Source: an uncultured Oceanospirillaceae bacterium | Lineage (GTDB): Bacteria; Pseudomonadota; Gammaproteobacteria; Pseudomonadales; Balneatricaceae | DNA length: 64,000 nt | Reading direction: 5' to 3' | Assembly (NCBI GenBank): GCA_937136055.1 | Contig: CAKZOD010000074.1 | Coordinates: 1-64,000 of the forward strand | In this document: one piece after another, positions 9,348-18,313 of the stretch | Position numbering within the stretch: the stretch's first letter is position 1 | How the letters are laid out: the number at the start of each line of letters is the position of its first letter | Notes under the pieces: generated by a model | Database searches by the model: none | Told to the model about the DNA's origin: nothing | The model's input: the letters and a program-made list of their open reading frames with translations, nothing else | Translations under genes and position numbers: made by a program

Positions 9348-9374
9348 AAAAGCGAGCATTGAGCTCGCTTTTTC
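9348..9374 (+). terminator. Rho-independent terminator
   Basis: AAAAGCGAGC (9348-9357), a 5-nt loop, then GCTCGCTTTT (9363-9372) running into a T-tract. It lies 21 bases after the stop of the small membrane protein gene. Confidence 0.85.
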
Positions 9375-9450
9375 CTTTTGGGTGGCGCTTATTGCTGTAG
9401 AGGCATGGATCACTCACATTGTTTGAGGTAATTGTTCTTTTGAGATAACG

Positions 9451-10254
9451 ATGGCCAAAACAGAGTTTCAAGGTATTACGCGCCGCGCACGTGAGATGTT
9501 GGCATCTAATGAAGATAACAGTGTCGATTTTAAACGCGAAGCCAATGGCGTAAAAAGCAGTGACTTTGTCGCTTTCGCAAATGCCAGTGACGGCGGTACA
9601 TTGCTCATTGGTATTGATGAATACACTGATAAAAGCGGTTTGCAACGTGGTAAGGTTGTCGGCTGTTTGGTTGATGATAAAGCGCGTTTAGCACTGGTTA
9701 ACAAAGCGCTAGAGTGCACACCAAGCCTTGAAATTGAAGTGTATGTTGAAAACCTTAAGCATAGACCTTTCCTGCGTCTCGAAATCCCCCCAAGCCAAAA
9801 TAGACCTTTTTGCAATTCTCGAGGCGAATATAGTATTCGCGCAAACGGTCGCAACCGCGCTTTGTATCCCACCGAACTTTTAAAAATCTTTTTAGAATCA
9901 GAGTCTGAACTGTTTGATAACCGCTTTCAGGAAGTGGCTGGCTCATTAGAAAATCAAGTTGAGCAGGTTAACAACGCTTTACATGATCAGTTATTAACGG
10001 TCAGCGCCAATTTAGAGCAATTTGAGCGTCAGTTGAAAATAGCGTTTGCCCGCATAGGCCAGCTAACCGATAGCAATAAAAAACGCTCCCGCAATTTGCT
10101 CGATAGCGTGAAAGATAACCAGCTCTCGCTCGTCAATTTGGAAAAAGTATTAGTGGAAGATGTCAGTGCTGAAATGCACGCAGATCATTTTGAAACTCTG
10201 GAAGCTAAACTCGATAAACTCCTCCACCTGCTCGATGAAAAAGGTCTTAATTAA
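9451..10254 (+). CDS. AlbA_2 (Schlafen-like) domain protein with C-terminal coiled coil
   Basis: This 267-residue protein has an N-terminal AlbA_2 domain (about 20-150). The pattern VDFKREAN...DFVAFANASDGGTLLIGIDE is the hallmark of this putative nucleic-acid-binding fold. After about residue 155 the chain is predicted helical and heptad-rich (NQVEQVNNALHDQLLTV and onward), consistent with a coiled coil and oligomerisation. There is no AAA or helicase extension of the kind often fused to AlbA_2. Only 3 bp separate it from the HAD gene, so they are probably co-transcribed. Function is unknown; regulator and defence roles are both known for the wider family. Confidence 0.75.
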   Translation: MAKTEFQGITRRAREMLASNEDNSVDFKREANGVKSSDFVAFANASDGGTLLIGIDEYTDKSGLQRGKVVGCLVDDKARLALVNKALECTPSLEIEVYVENLKHRPFLRLEIPPSQNRPFCNSRGEYSIRANGRNRALYPTELLKIFLESESELFDNRFQEVAGSLENQVEQVNNALHDQLLTVSANLEQFERQLKIAFARIGQLTDSNKKRSRNLLDSVKDNQLSLVNLEKVLVEDVSAEMHADHFETLEAKLDKLLHLLDEKGLN

Positions 10255-10257
10255 TCA

Positions 10258-10857
10258 ATGACAACCAATAGTTTACACGCAAAAACAGCATGGGTTTTTG
10301 ATCTGGATGGCACGCTCACAGTTCCTGTACATGACTTTGCTCACATGCGCAAAGAGCTAGGTATGCAGCCCGATGCAGATATTTTGAAAACACTGTCACA
10401 GATGCCTGAGGATAAAAAGCAACACCTAACAGCACGCCTTGATGAGCTAGAAGCTTTCTATGCAAAACAAGCCAAGGCAGCAGCTGGAGTTGAAGCACTT
10501 ATTTGCCACTTGGCGCAAAAAGGTTGCCAGCTCGGTATTTTAACCCGCAATACTAAAGAGATGGCGATATTGTCACTTCAGGCAATTGGCGTAGGTCAGC
10601 ACTTTGATCATGTAACGATAATAGGGCGTGATGAAGCGCCCCATAAACCAGATCCCCAAGGGTTATTTGAAATACTTGGGCACTGGCAAAAAAGCGTCGA
10701 AGAGGCTGTCATGGTCGGTGATTTTAGGTTTGATTTAGAAGTTGGCAGGGCCGCCGGCACTTGTACTGTACATATCTCCGGCAATGAGGCGAGGTGGCCG
10801 CAATTAACGGATTATCATTTTGATACTTTGCAGCAGTTGCATAATCATTTGGTTTAA
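10258..10857 (+). CDS. HAD-superfamily hydrolase (phosphoglycolate-phosphatase-like)
   Basis: This 199-residue protein has all four HAD motifs: I, VFDLDGTLT (about 13-21) with the nucleophile Asp; II, LGILTRNT; III, Lys in PHKPDP; IV, VMVGDFRFDLEVG. A small helical cap (about 25-85) makes it subfamily I. The substrate is probably a small phosphorylated metabolite, not determinable here. The start is 3 bp after the AlbA_2 gene stop. Confidence 0.85.
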   Translation: MTTNSLHAKTAWVFDLDGTLTVPVHDFAHMRKELGMQPDADILKTLSQMPEDKKQHLTARLDELEAFYAKQAKAAAGVEALICHLAQKGCQLGILTRNTKEMAILSLQAIGVGQHFDHVTIIGRDEAPHKPDPQGLFEILGHWQKSVEEAVMVGDFRFDLEVGRAAGTCTVHISGNEARWPQLTDYHFDTLQQLHNHLV

Positions 10858-10899
10858 TCGGTTGCTAACATTAAGTTTGTTTGAACGCCAAGTGCCTAG

Positions 10900-11142
10900 T
10901 TGAATGCTAGTTGGATTGGCGCTGTCCGTATGGTTATTGATGGACTTAAGGAAGTTAAAGAATCCATCATGCGCATTGAGGCGGGTTTGAGTACTTATGA
11001 AAAGGAGTTGGCTTTGCTTGGCGAAGATTATCAAGAAATTTTCGCGCAGCAAGTTAGGGAAATGCAGGAGAGGAAAGAAGCAGGGTTGCCGATGGCTAGT
11101 TGGGTTAAGGAAGTTATAGGGGCTGATAAAAATGTTGTTTAG
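10900..11142 (+). pseudogene. C-terminal remnant of a lambda-family phage portal protein
   Basis: An 80-codon open frame with no good start (TTG at 10900 only) encodes RIEAGLSTYEKELALLGEDYQEIFAQQVREMQERKEAGLP (in two parts: RIEAGLSTYEKELA at residues 26-39, then LLGEDYQEIFAQQ and VREMQERKEAGLP). From memory of the family, this is the conserved C-terminal tail of lambda gpB-type portal proteins (Phage_portal_2), including the upstream W-x-G and iDP-K-E-like residues. Intact portals exceed 450 residues, so most of the gene is missing. It is the only phage structural trace in the window and marks an eroded prophage at the left edge of the KAP/protease module. A database search would settle the identity. 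Confidence 0.68.
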
Positions 11143-11228
11143 TCGTAAGTTAATGAAATTGTTCCAGTATTCAGTCTGTGTTTTTCAAACTGATATAAAA
11201 TAATAAAAAATTGCTTAGGACTAATGGA

Positions 11229-12683
11229 ATGGCTAATAGCTTAAAGGATAACGCTAAATATAAAAAATGGCTAAAAACTCATCACTTTGGAAACTGCAAA
11301 CTCGATCGAAAAGATTATGGTGAGTTTTTATCTAATTATATTACAGGTGAGAAGGATGGATTCGTTCTTAATTTAAACGGCTCGTGGGGTACTGGTAAAA
11401 CAGAATTCTTGAAACGTTTGTATTCTCATATGTTAGATGAGAATCATCCCGTTATTTATATTGATGCATGGGAGAGTGACTTTTCTAAAGACCCTTTAAC
11501 GGTCGTTACGAGTGAGCTGCTTTCTCAGTTGGAGAAATTTAATGGCGGTATAGGAAAGCTCGAAGATGCTAAAAAGGTTAAAGAGTTATTTGGCAAGGTA
11601 CTGAAAGGTACAGCAGTCGGGCTAGCTGGCCTAACAACTCATGTACTTGCAGGGAGTGCCAGTATCGGAGCTGATGTTGTTAAAGAAATAGTTGCGAGTG
11701 ACCCGAAAGAATTTACTCAAGAATTAACTAAGAATTATGCATCTCAGATTAAATCGATCAAAGAAATTAGAGAGTGCTTAGGACAGTTAGCAGAGGTTTT
11801 ACAGTCGACCTATAAATACTCATTACCGGTTGTTTTACTTGTAGACGAGTTAGACAGATGTAGACCTACTTACTCTATAGAAATGCTGGAAGTGATAAAG
11901 CATTTTTTCTCAACCAAAAACTTTGTATTTGTAGTTGCCACTGATACAGAACAACTTTGCCATTCAATTAAATGCGTTTATGGTGATGGCTTTGAATCGG
12001 AGCAATATCTAAAAAGATTTTTTGATCGCAAAATTAGCTTACCTAAACCGGATATTGATCAGTATGTTTCTTTGATGGACTGCCCTGATGATTTGAGTTC
12101 TGATTTATATTTGTTCCCAAGAGAACATCCTCAAGATTACTCTTCAGTACAGCTTTCTATTGCAGCTCTTGCTAAGTCTTACGATTTAAAAATAAGGGGT
12201 GTAGATCAACTGTTTAGTAAAACTGTTTCTTGTTTAAGAAGTGCTTCCGAAGCATGTGAGAAACTAGCTATGAAACAGGTCTTGAATGTACCAGTATTGA
12301 TATTAGGTTTAATTGAACAAGATTCCAACTCTGAGTGGTATCATCAACAAGCATACAACTCTAAAATAAGTGTGGAAAATTTTAAATTTGATGCGTTGTA
12401 TAACAATATGGTCCCTACTAGAATTGTAATTATAATAGCTCTTGAAGCAATTACTTTAAAACAAAGAATTGATAAACACCATCAGATAGAAAACTTTAAA
12501 TATTGGGACACTATAAACTCGAGAGAAATTAGAAGTCTTATATCGCAAAAGAGCAAAGAAGAATATTTTAATGTTTTAAGGTCCTATATTGAGTTTTGTG
12601 ACTTACACAAATCTGAATTATTTAACGTTTGGTTGTGGGATAGTTATAAGAAATTAATTGAGCTTGCAGGCACAATTGAATGA
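11229..12683 (+). CDS. KAP-family P-loop NTPase
   Basis: This 484-residue protein has Walker A GSWGTGKT (51-58) and Walker B VVLLVDELDR (about 201-210, acidic D206/E207). The KAP hallmark between them is a hydrophobic insert (about 125-150, LAGLTTHVLAGSASIGADV). The segment FVFVVATDTEQLCHSI with EQYLKRFFDRKISLP is the conserved KAP sensor region. KAP proteins are STAND-like ATPases, often membrane associated; the F-plasmid phage-exclusion protein PifA belongs to the family. Start ATG 11229 is preceded by TTAGGA at 8-nt spacing; an upstream TTG (11211) is less likely. The gene is visibly AT-richer than its neighbours, indicating transfer. The protease-like gene follows 40 bp downstream. Confidence 0.85.
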   Translation: MANSLKDNAKYKKWLKTHHFGNCKLDRKDYGEFLSNYITGEKDGFVLNLNGSWGTGKTEFLKRLYSHMLDENHPVIYIDAWESDFSKDPLTVVTSELLSQLEKFNGGIGKLEDAKKVKELFGKVLKGTAVGLAGLTTHVLAGSASIGADVVKEIVASDPKEFTQELTKNYASQIKSIKEIRECLGQLAEVLQSTYKYSLPVVLLVDELDRCRPTYSIEMLEVIKHFFSTKNFVFVVATDTEQLCHSIKCVYGDGFESEQYLKRFFDRKISLPKPDIDQYVSLMDCPDDLSSDLYLFPREHPQDYSSVQLSIAALAKSYDLKIRGVDQLFSKTVSCLRSASEACEKLAMKQVLNVPVLILGLIEQDSNSEWYHQQAYNSKISVENFKFDALYNNMVPTRIVIIIALEAITLKQRIDKHHQIENFKYWDTINSREIRSLISQKSKEEYFNVLRSYIEFCDLHKSELFNVWLWDSYKKLIELAGTIE

Positions 12684-12723
12684 CTCAATTTTATCTTATT
12701 TACAAACATTGAGAAAAATTAGA

Positions 12724-13404
12724 ATGAGTACTCTCAGCAAAATTAAAGTAAAAAGAAAAAACGAACGCCTTAAGTATCGTAAAAAGCAGAGTAGGAAAAA
12801 ATTAAAACTGAAGCAGCGGAATCAAGTTAAAGTAAGAATTAAAAAGTTATTAAATATTGATAGTTTTTTGTATGCTATACATGAAGTTGGTCATTTTGTG
12901 GTTAGATCAATTTTGAGACCTGACGTTATTTTTAATATTAAGCTTGAGCATCTTGGTGGTGACCAGTTCAAAGGATGGGTAGTTAGAGCAGACGGAAAAA
13001 ATAATGATGACTCATTTGAGGTTGCAGCCTTAGTGTCTATTGCAGGAATAATGGCAGAGAAATTTAATTTGGATGATAGGGTTTTACAATCAAGAAAAGC
13101 TATCCAAGATGAGAAAAATAAGCACTTGCACGGCGATTATTTTAATTTTTGTACTGCAAAGTCTAATCTAGAAAAAAAATGGAAAGCTGCTTGCGGTAGT
13201 GAAAAAAGTGATTTTTTTGCTTTTGTTGCTTGGTATGTAGAAGATATATTTAACTCCTTTGGCTACGATAGAATGCTCTCTATGGCTTCAAAATTGGAAT
13301 TTAATAAGATTACGGTTATGGAGCCGATTGCTAATTCATATGAATTGAACTTTGAAGAAATGGGTAATCAAGACATATTATCTTTTTTATATGGAAACAA
13401 ATAA
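12724..13404 (+). CDS. Stand-alone FtsH/M41-like HExxH metalloprotease domain protein
   Basis: This 226-residue protein starts with about 45 residues that are extremely basic (KIKVKRKNERLKYRKKQSR), followed by AIHEVGHFVVR with the zinc motif HEVGH at 53-57. SIAGIMAEKF (105-114) lies where FtsH has its G-R-A-A-E-E segment. D138 in HGDYFNF is 81 residues after the second His, close to the third-ligand spacing of FtsH. There is no AAA domain or membrane anchor in the gene itself; the KAP NTPase encoded upstream could supply both. The frame is open upstream to TTG 12658, overlapping the KAP gene, but ATG 12724 is preferred. A terminator follows. Family assignment is inference from motif spacing. 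Confidence 0.62.
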   Translation: MSTLSKIKVKRKNERLKYRKKQSRKKLKLKQRNQVKVRIKKLLNIDSFLYAIHEVGHFVVRSILRPDVIFNIKLEHLGGDQFKGWVVRADGKNNDDSFEVAALVSIAGIMAEKFNLDDRVLQSRKAIQDEKNKHLHGDYFNFCTAKSNLEKKWKAACGSEKSDFFAFVAWYVEDIFNSFGYDRMLSMASKLEFNKITVMEPIANSYELNFEEMGNQDILSFLYGNK

Positions 13405-13424
13405 TTTAATTAAGTTTATTAAAG

Positions 13425-13448
13425 ACCTGCCAAGCGCAGGTTTTTTTT
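13425..13448 (+). terminator. Rho-independent terminator of the KAP/protease module
   Basis: ACCTGC (13425-13430), loop CAAGC, GCAGGT (13436-13441), then seven T. It lies 20 bases after the protease-like gene and closes the two-gene unit. Confidence 0.88.
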
Positions 13449-13695
13449 CGCCTAAATTTACCAAACCTACACCAAATCCATGAGAAACCCATTAAAAATT
13501 ACGCTCATATTGCCAGCAGTGTAAGCAACACTCCGCTATTTTAAGGACTGGTTATACATACAGGTTCGTTAGCAGGCTTAATCTCAGCACATTAAAAGAT
13601 ATCCAAGCCTCGGAGCTGACTTAGCGGTGGTCAGCAAAGAAGTCATGATTACAGTGTGCTTATCTAAGAAAAGGTTAAAATGTTGGCGAGGGTAG

Positions 13696-14115
13696 TTAGG
13701 TTGTTATTATGCGAGAACGATCCATTTCAAAGCCGCAGCTTGATAACCAAGCAATGGCATCCTCTACTTTGGCAAAGACTTGTCTTTCATAACTGTCATC
13801 AGTTTGCGGGATAAGTTGCTCTAGTTGCATTTCTTTAAAAGCGCAGGGGGAATAGACGTGGCAATCTTTGATACAGCCATTGGTTTTAAACCAGTTGCAA
13901 TGCTCTTCTACATGTTTGCCTATTTCAGGAACCGCAAGTTCCCAGTTGTCGAAAAGTGACATGATTGCCCATTCTTGACCTATTAATGGCGCTACTTTCA
14001 AACGAAAATCTTCAATGTAGGCAATCGCAGCTTCTTCGTTCCAGCACCCTGCAAATGACTGTATTACGACATGGTTGTTTACTTTTATATCCCAAGTTCC
14101 GTGGGCAACAAACAT
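13696..14115 (-). CDS. Hypothetical protein, 139 aa
   Basis: I do not recognise the family. The protein is soluble, with mixed alpha/beta pattern and motifs GTWDIKVNN, FAGCWNEEAAIAYIEDF and HCNWFKTNG. The overall pattern (strand, helix, strand, with an N-terminal self-directed substitution-like segment) loosely recalls STAS/SpoIIAA-like small proteins of marine gammaproteobacteria, but I would not assign it. It has four cysteines. It lies alone between the phage-derived island and the AST operon, on the minus strand. Confidence 0.6.
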   Translation of the reverse strand: MFVAHGTWDIKVNNHVVIQSFAGCWNEEAAIAYIEDFRLKVAPLIGQEWAIMSLFDNWELAVPEIGKHVEEHCNWFKTNGCIKDCHVYSPCAFKEMQLEQLIPQTDDSYERQVFAKVEDAIAWLSSCGFEMDRSRIITT

Positions 14116-14231
14116 TAAAATGAATCTCTCTTTATATTATTGGTTTAGTAATATCATATATAGTGGATTATGTGAATGTGACTTTTTCTTTCTTGAATAT
14201 TCAGGGAAGCTTATTCGCGGCAAGGATAGCC

Positions 14232-14267
14232 AAAAACGCCTACTTATTATTCGTTGTGGGCGCTTTT
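14232..14267 (-). terminator. Probable terminator of the AST operon
   Basis: On the minus strand AAAAGCGCC pairs with GGCGTTTTT (one bulged G), ending in a T-run. It lies about 45 bases downstream of the astB stop. Confidence 0.6.
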
Positions 14268-14312
14268 GAAAGTATTGTTTATTGAAAACCTTCTTGATAT
14301 AGGTACGACACT

Positions 14313-15647
14313 CTACTGCTGGAACGGGTAAACAGAGCCTAATTCTAAAATCTGTGTTAGCTCATCTAACGCTGTGCGCGATTCAATTAACAATTGAGGA
14401 TCTGCAAGATCTTGCTCTGTAAGGCGATCACGGTAGTGATTCCCTACCCATAAAGACAGACGATCAAACAGGGATTGATTCATAAAAGTTGCCGCGTTCG
14501 CCGCTTTGATCTCGGCTTCGTTTAATACGACACGCAAGCGTAAGCAGGCAGGGCCACCACCGTTAGACATACTTTGTTTAAGGTCGAAAACCAATGTTTG
14601 GTCAATAGGGTTGTTGCCGCTTACCAGAGATTCTAAGTAGGCTTTTACGCGTGGGTTGTTATCACATTCTTGAGGCACTACTAAGGCGGTTTTACCTGTA
14701 GGCAGTGAAAGTAGCTGGCTGTTGAATAAGTAACTGCTCACTGCATCTTCAACACTGACTAACTCAGTTGGAGCTTCAATGATATGAAAGTCACCTCCCA
14801 TCTTCTGGCTCAATTGTGCTTTAACGCTTTGCTGATCTAAAAATGCCTGCTGGTGGCAAAATAGAATATTGGCATTACCGACTGCGATAACATCGTTATG
14901 GAAAACGCCTGCATCGATAACATCTGGGTTTTGCTGCGCATAAACCACATGTTCAGCGTTTAGCTGATGTAATCTCGCTACTGCTTGTGACGCTTCAATG
15001 GTATGTCTCGCCGGGTATTTTTGCGGTGCTCTTTGGCTTGAATCAAAGGCGTGTTTGCCGTAGACAAAAAATTCAACACCTTGCTCGCCATACTCATGAC
15101 AAAAACGGGTGTGGTTAGCCGCACCTTCATCGCCAAAGTGATCAACACTTGGCAGTGCTTGGTGGTGCTCAAAGTAATCACTATCGCTGAAAGTGGCTTT
15201 TAAAATGTTGCCTGTGACAGTGTGTTCAATCGAGCGGTGAAATTTGTTGCTTAAATTGGCCGGCGTAAAGTGCACTTTTTTGTCAGCGGTATCAGCACTT
15301 GGCGATATGGTTGCAGCGTTTGCTGTCCACATACTAGAGGCTGAACAGCAAGTTGCAAGGATCCTCGGTGCTTCCTTAGCCGCTTTCGCAAGTACCTCAG
15401 CATCAGTGCCACTAAAGCCTAACTTTCGCAAGGTGTGGATATCAGGGCGCTCTTGGGGGGCTAAAACACCTTGCACTAATCCCATATCAGCGAGGGTCTT
15501 CATTTTGGTCAAGCCTTGCAAAGCTGCCTTTTTAGGATTGGCAATATTAGCTTGGTTATTTTGCGATGCGACATTGCCAAAAGAGAGTCCGGCATAGTTG
15601 TGGGTCGGGCCTACTAGGCCGTCAAAGTTTGCTTCAAATGCTTTCAT
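14313..15647 (-). CDS. astB: N-succinylarginine dihydrolase
   Basis: AstB converts N2-succinylarginine to N2-succinylornithine plus CO2 and ammonia, the second step of the AST pathway. The protein (444 aa) begins [25 protein letters not shown], the family signature. It also has QRPDI-like ([14 protein letters not shown]) and the C-terminal [13 protein letters not shown] carrying the catalytic cysteine. ATG 15647 is chosen because AAAGGAGA lies right upstream; the frame extends eight codons further without support. It is last in the operon astC-M20-aruF-aruG-astD-astB. Confidence 0.95.
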   Translation of the reverse strand: MKAFEANFDGLVGPTHNYAGLSFGNVASQNNQANIANPKKAALQGLTKMKTLADMGLVQGVLAPQERPDIHTLRKLGFSGTDAEVLAKAAKEAPRILATCCSASSMWTANAATISPSADTADKKVHFTPANLSNKFHRSIEHTVTGNILKATFSDSDYFEHHQALPSVDHFGDEGAANHTRFCHEYGEQGVEFFVYGKHAFDSSQRAPQKYPARHTIEASQAVARLHQLNAEHVVYAQQNPDVIDAGVFHNDVIAVGNANILFCHQQAFLDQQSVKAQLSQKMGGDFHIIEAPTELVSVEDAVSSYLFNSQLLSLPTGKTALVVPQECDNNPRVKAYLESLVSGNNPIDQTLVFDLKQSMSNGGGPACLRLRVVLNEAEIKAANAATFMNQSLFDRLSLWVGNHYRDRLTEQDLADPQLLIESRTALDELTQILELGSVYPFQQ

Positions 15648-15717
15648 GGATATCTCCTTTGCTGTGTACACGACAGGTAATTCTGGATAGTAATTTAATG
15701 ATAAATGAGGTAATTAA

Positions 15718-15743
15718 AGCGCCACAGCTAGGGCTGTAGCGCT
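15718..15743 (-). other. Intercistronic hairpin between astD and astB
   Basis: AGCGC-x-ACAGC (15718-15728) pairs with GCTGT-x-GCGCT (15733-15743), with one internal mismatch and a 4-nt loop. There is no strong U-tract on the minus strand, so mRNA processing or stability is more likely than full termination. Confidence 0.5.
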
Positions 15744-15767
15744 GCTTTTAAGGTCTTTTAACGGATC

Positions 15768-17234
15768 TTAAAAAGAGAGTCCCGGTGCGAGAGTTTCTGG
15801 CATCACGAGAGTATCAGTTTCCATACCTGCTACTGGGTATGCACAGTAATCAGCTGCGTAGTAAGCACTTGCGCGGTGGTTACCGCTGGCACCAATACCA
15901 CCGAAAGGTGCAGCAGAGCTTGCGCCAGTCGTTTGCTTGTTCCAGTTAACAATACCGGCGCGAATGTGCTGATAAAACTCGTCAAACTGATCTTTGCTAT
16001 CGCTAAATAATCCGGCTGATAAACCAAATCGAGTGTTGTTCGCACCAGCGATAGCACTCGCAAAGTCATCGTAGCGAATGACTTGTAATAGTGGACCGAA
16101 GTGCTCTTCATCTGGAAGCTCAGAAACATTAGTCACATCAATTAAACCAGCGCTGACAAAGCCAGTACCTACGCTGAGTTTTTCAAGTTTTACTAAGCTT
16201 GTAGCGCCCGCATCGAGCAATAGTTGCTGTGCGGTTACCATGCCAACAGCTGCTTGTTCAGAAATCAAACTGCCCATGAAAGGTGCAGGTTCTGCAAACT
16301 GATTGCCAACTTGGATGTTCTCAACCGCTGTTGTTAATAGTGCTAAAAACGCATCGCCAGTTTGGGTGTTAGGGACGAATAAGCGTCTTGCACACACGCA
16401 GCGCTGGCCTGTTGTAATGTAAGCTGACTGGATCGTTTCGTTGACAGCAGCGCGCAGGTTACTAACTTCACCAATGATCAGTGGGTTATTGCCACCCATT
16501 TCAAGGGCTAAAATTTTCCCTGGTTGCCCGGCGAATTGGCGGTGTAATAAATTACCTGTGCCAGAGCTTCCTGTGAAAAATAAACCATCGATATCAGCAT
16601 GTCCTGCTAATGCGATTCCGGTTTCTTTTTCGCCTTGTACTAAGTTAAGAACACCTTTTGGTAAGCCTGCTTGCTCCCATAGCTCAGTCATATACATGCC
16701 GACTCTAGGAGTTAACTCGCTCGGTTTGAAAATAAGTGTATTACCGGCAATAAGTGCAGGCACGATATGGCCATTAGGTAAGTGGCCTGGGAAGTTATAA
16801 GGGCCGAAAACAGCAACCACACCGTGAGGCTTGTGGCGCAAAGTGCTTCTCGTTAGACCGATATCTGTTTGGGTATTACCGGTACGCTCAGCATTTGCCT
16901 TAATAGAAATGGCAATTTTGCCCGCCATAGCACCGGCTTCTGTTTTGGTTTCCCAGAAAGGCTTGCCCGTTTCAGTAGCGATTAAGCGTGCTAATTCGTC
17001 TTTGTTTTCTACCAGCAACGCGCCAAAGCGTTCAACGATTTCAGTACGTGCCGCTAAGCTTGTTGCCGCCCAGCTAGGTGCAGCAGCGCGTGCCGCTTTA
17101 ATAGCACTGTCGACCTGCTCAACACTGGCACAATTGCCTTGCCAAAAAACTTCACCGGTTGCGGGATCGTAAGATGTTAATTGATCGGCGTTACCTGCAG
17201 TCCACTGGCCGTCGATAAATAAAGAGTTTGTCAT
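15768..17234 (-). CDS. astD: N-succinylglutamate 5-semialdehyde dehydrogenase
   Basis: This is an NAD-dependent aldehyde dehydrogenase, step four of the AST pathway, oxidising succinylglutamate semialdehyde to succinylglutamate. It is 488 aa, the normal length. ALDH motifs are present: [25 protein letters not shown] with the catalytic glutamate, and [13 protein letters not shown] with the nucleophilic cysteine. Ribosome site AGAGG lies 8 nt before ATG. Only 5 bp separate it from aruG upstream. Confidence 0.95.
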   Translation of the reverse strand: MTNSLFIDGQWTAGNADQLTSYDPATGEVFWQGNCASVEQVDSAIKAARAAAPSWAATSLAARTEIVERFGALLVENKDELARLIATETGKPFWETKTEAGAMAGKIAISIKANAERTGNTQTDIGLTRSTLRHKPHGVVAVFGPYNFPGHLPNGHIVPALIAGNTLIFKPSELTPRVGMYMTELWEQAGLPKGVLNLVQGEKETGIALAGHADIDGLFFTGSSGTGNLLHRQFAGQPGKILALEMGGNNPLIIGEVSNLRAAVNETIQSAYITTGQRCVCARRLFVPNTQTGDAFLALLTTAVENIQVGNQFAEPAPFMGSLISEQAAVGMVTAQQLLLDAGATSLVKLEKLSVGTGFVSAGLIDVTNVSELPDEEHFGPLLQVIRYDDFASAIAGANNTRFGLSAGLFSDSKDQFDEFYQHIRAGIVNWNKQTTGASSAAPFGGIGASGNHRASAYYAADYCAYPVAGMETDTLVMPETLAPGLSF

Positions 17235-17239
17235 TGGTA

Positions 17240-18289
17240 TTACCTCTTATGGGCTGTTAAAGGCACAATACGCACGGTACTGCCATCACTCACGCCCAGT
17301 GCTTGGGCGAGGTCAGCTTGAATAGTGATTGATTGGTTGCTGGCATTTTCAATGGTGCTCATGGCGCAGCGAAAATGACCGAATTCGGTGTTGCTAATTA
17401 AATAGAGATTGTCGTAATCACGGCTTGTTATGCGGCTTTCTGAGCTGTTTTGATCGATGATTACCTTGACGTAATGGCTGTCTTTAATTGCACGGATATC
17501 ATTGATGTTAGCTTCTAGTGTTGGGCCTGCATCAAAAATGTCTACATAGCCGCCAAAGCGCATGCCTTCACGTTCTAATAGTTTACGTGCAGGTACGGTA
17601 TTGTCGTGGGTTTGGCCGATTGCCTCACGAGCACTCTTTGGTAGTAATTCACAGTAGAGCGTGTGTTTGGGCATCAGTTCAGCAATAAAAGCTTTATCCA
17701 CTGATGAGGTTTTATCAGCGGTTGTAAAATCAATTGAGAAAAAGTGTTTACCTAAACCTTCCCAAAAAGGTGAAATACCGTCTTTGTCTGAATACCCGCG
17801 CATTTCTGCAACCAGTCGTTGGTCGAATAAATGTGGGAACTCAGCAATAAATAAGAAGCGGCTTTTAGACAGTAAATGGCCATTTTTTGAGTGGCGATAA
17901 TCTGGGTGCAAAAACAAAGTACAAAGCTCAGAGTAACCTGTGTGGTCATTACTCATTGTCAACGTTTGCATAGCATTGTAAACATCGAGCTCTTTTGAGG
18001 CGTGCACTAAGGTGCCTAAGCGATAGTTATACCAAGGCTCAGATAATCCTACCGCCGCCTCAATAGCGCAGATGCCTGCAATTTTTTGCTCAGTCACATC
18101 TTCAAGTACAAAAAGATACAGCGCTTCGCCATCTTTTTTGGGTTTCAAAAAAGCGCTAAGGGCTGTAGCAAGTTTATCGTTAATAACGTCAGGGTTATCT
18201 TGTAAAGAGGTAAAACCTGGGCCGGTAATTTTTGCCAACTCAGCTAATGCGTCACCGTCTTTAGCTTCAATAGGGCGTATGACCATCAT
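17240..18289 (-). CDS. aruG: Arginine N-succinyltransferase, beta subunit (AruG type)
   Basis: Arginine succinyltransferase transfers succinyl from succinyl-CoA to arginine, opening the AST pathway. This 349-aa protein matches the beta type: N-terminal [86 protein letters not shown] and [15 protein letters not shown] paralogous alpha-type subunit is encoded directly upstream, as in pseudomonads; enterobacteria use a single AstA. SD CGGAGA precedes the start. ATG 18286 is equally possible. Confidence 0.9.
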   Translation of the reverse strand: MMVIRPIEAKDGDALAELAKITGPGFTSLQDNPDVINDKLATALSAFLKPKKDGEALYLFVLEDVTEQKIAGICAIEAAVGLSEPWYNYRLGTLVHASKELDVYNAMQTLTMSNDHTGYSELCTLFLHPDYRHSKNGHLLSKSRFLFIAEFPHLFDQRLVAEMRGYSDKDGISPFWEGLGKHFFSIDFTTADKTSSVDKAFIAELMPKHTLYCELLPKSAREAIGQTHDNTVPARKLLEREGMRFGGYVDIFDAGPTLEANINDIRAIKDSHYVKVIIDQNSSESRITSRDYDNLYLISNTEFGHFRCAMSTIENASNQSITIQADLAQALGVSDGSTVRIVPLTAHKR

Positions 18290-18313
18290 AATTTAAATCT
18301 CCGGTCTTTATGG

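Noticed and set aside
12658..12723. TTG start extending the protease-like protein into the KAP gene
   Set aside because: The extra 22 residues have no supporting ribosome site. ATG 12724 gives a normal intercistronic gap, although the extension cannot be excluded.
9451..13448. Intact prophage or larger defence island
   Set aside because: Only one phage fragment was found, with no integrase, transposase, terminase or recognisable att repeats, and the genes at 9451-10857 look native.
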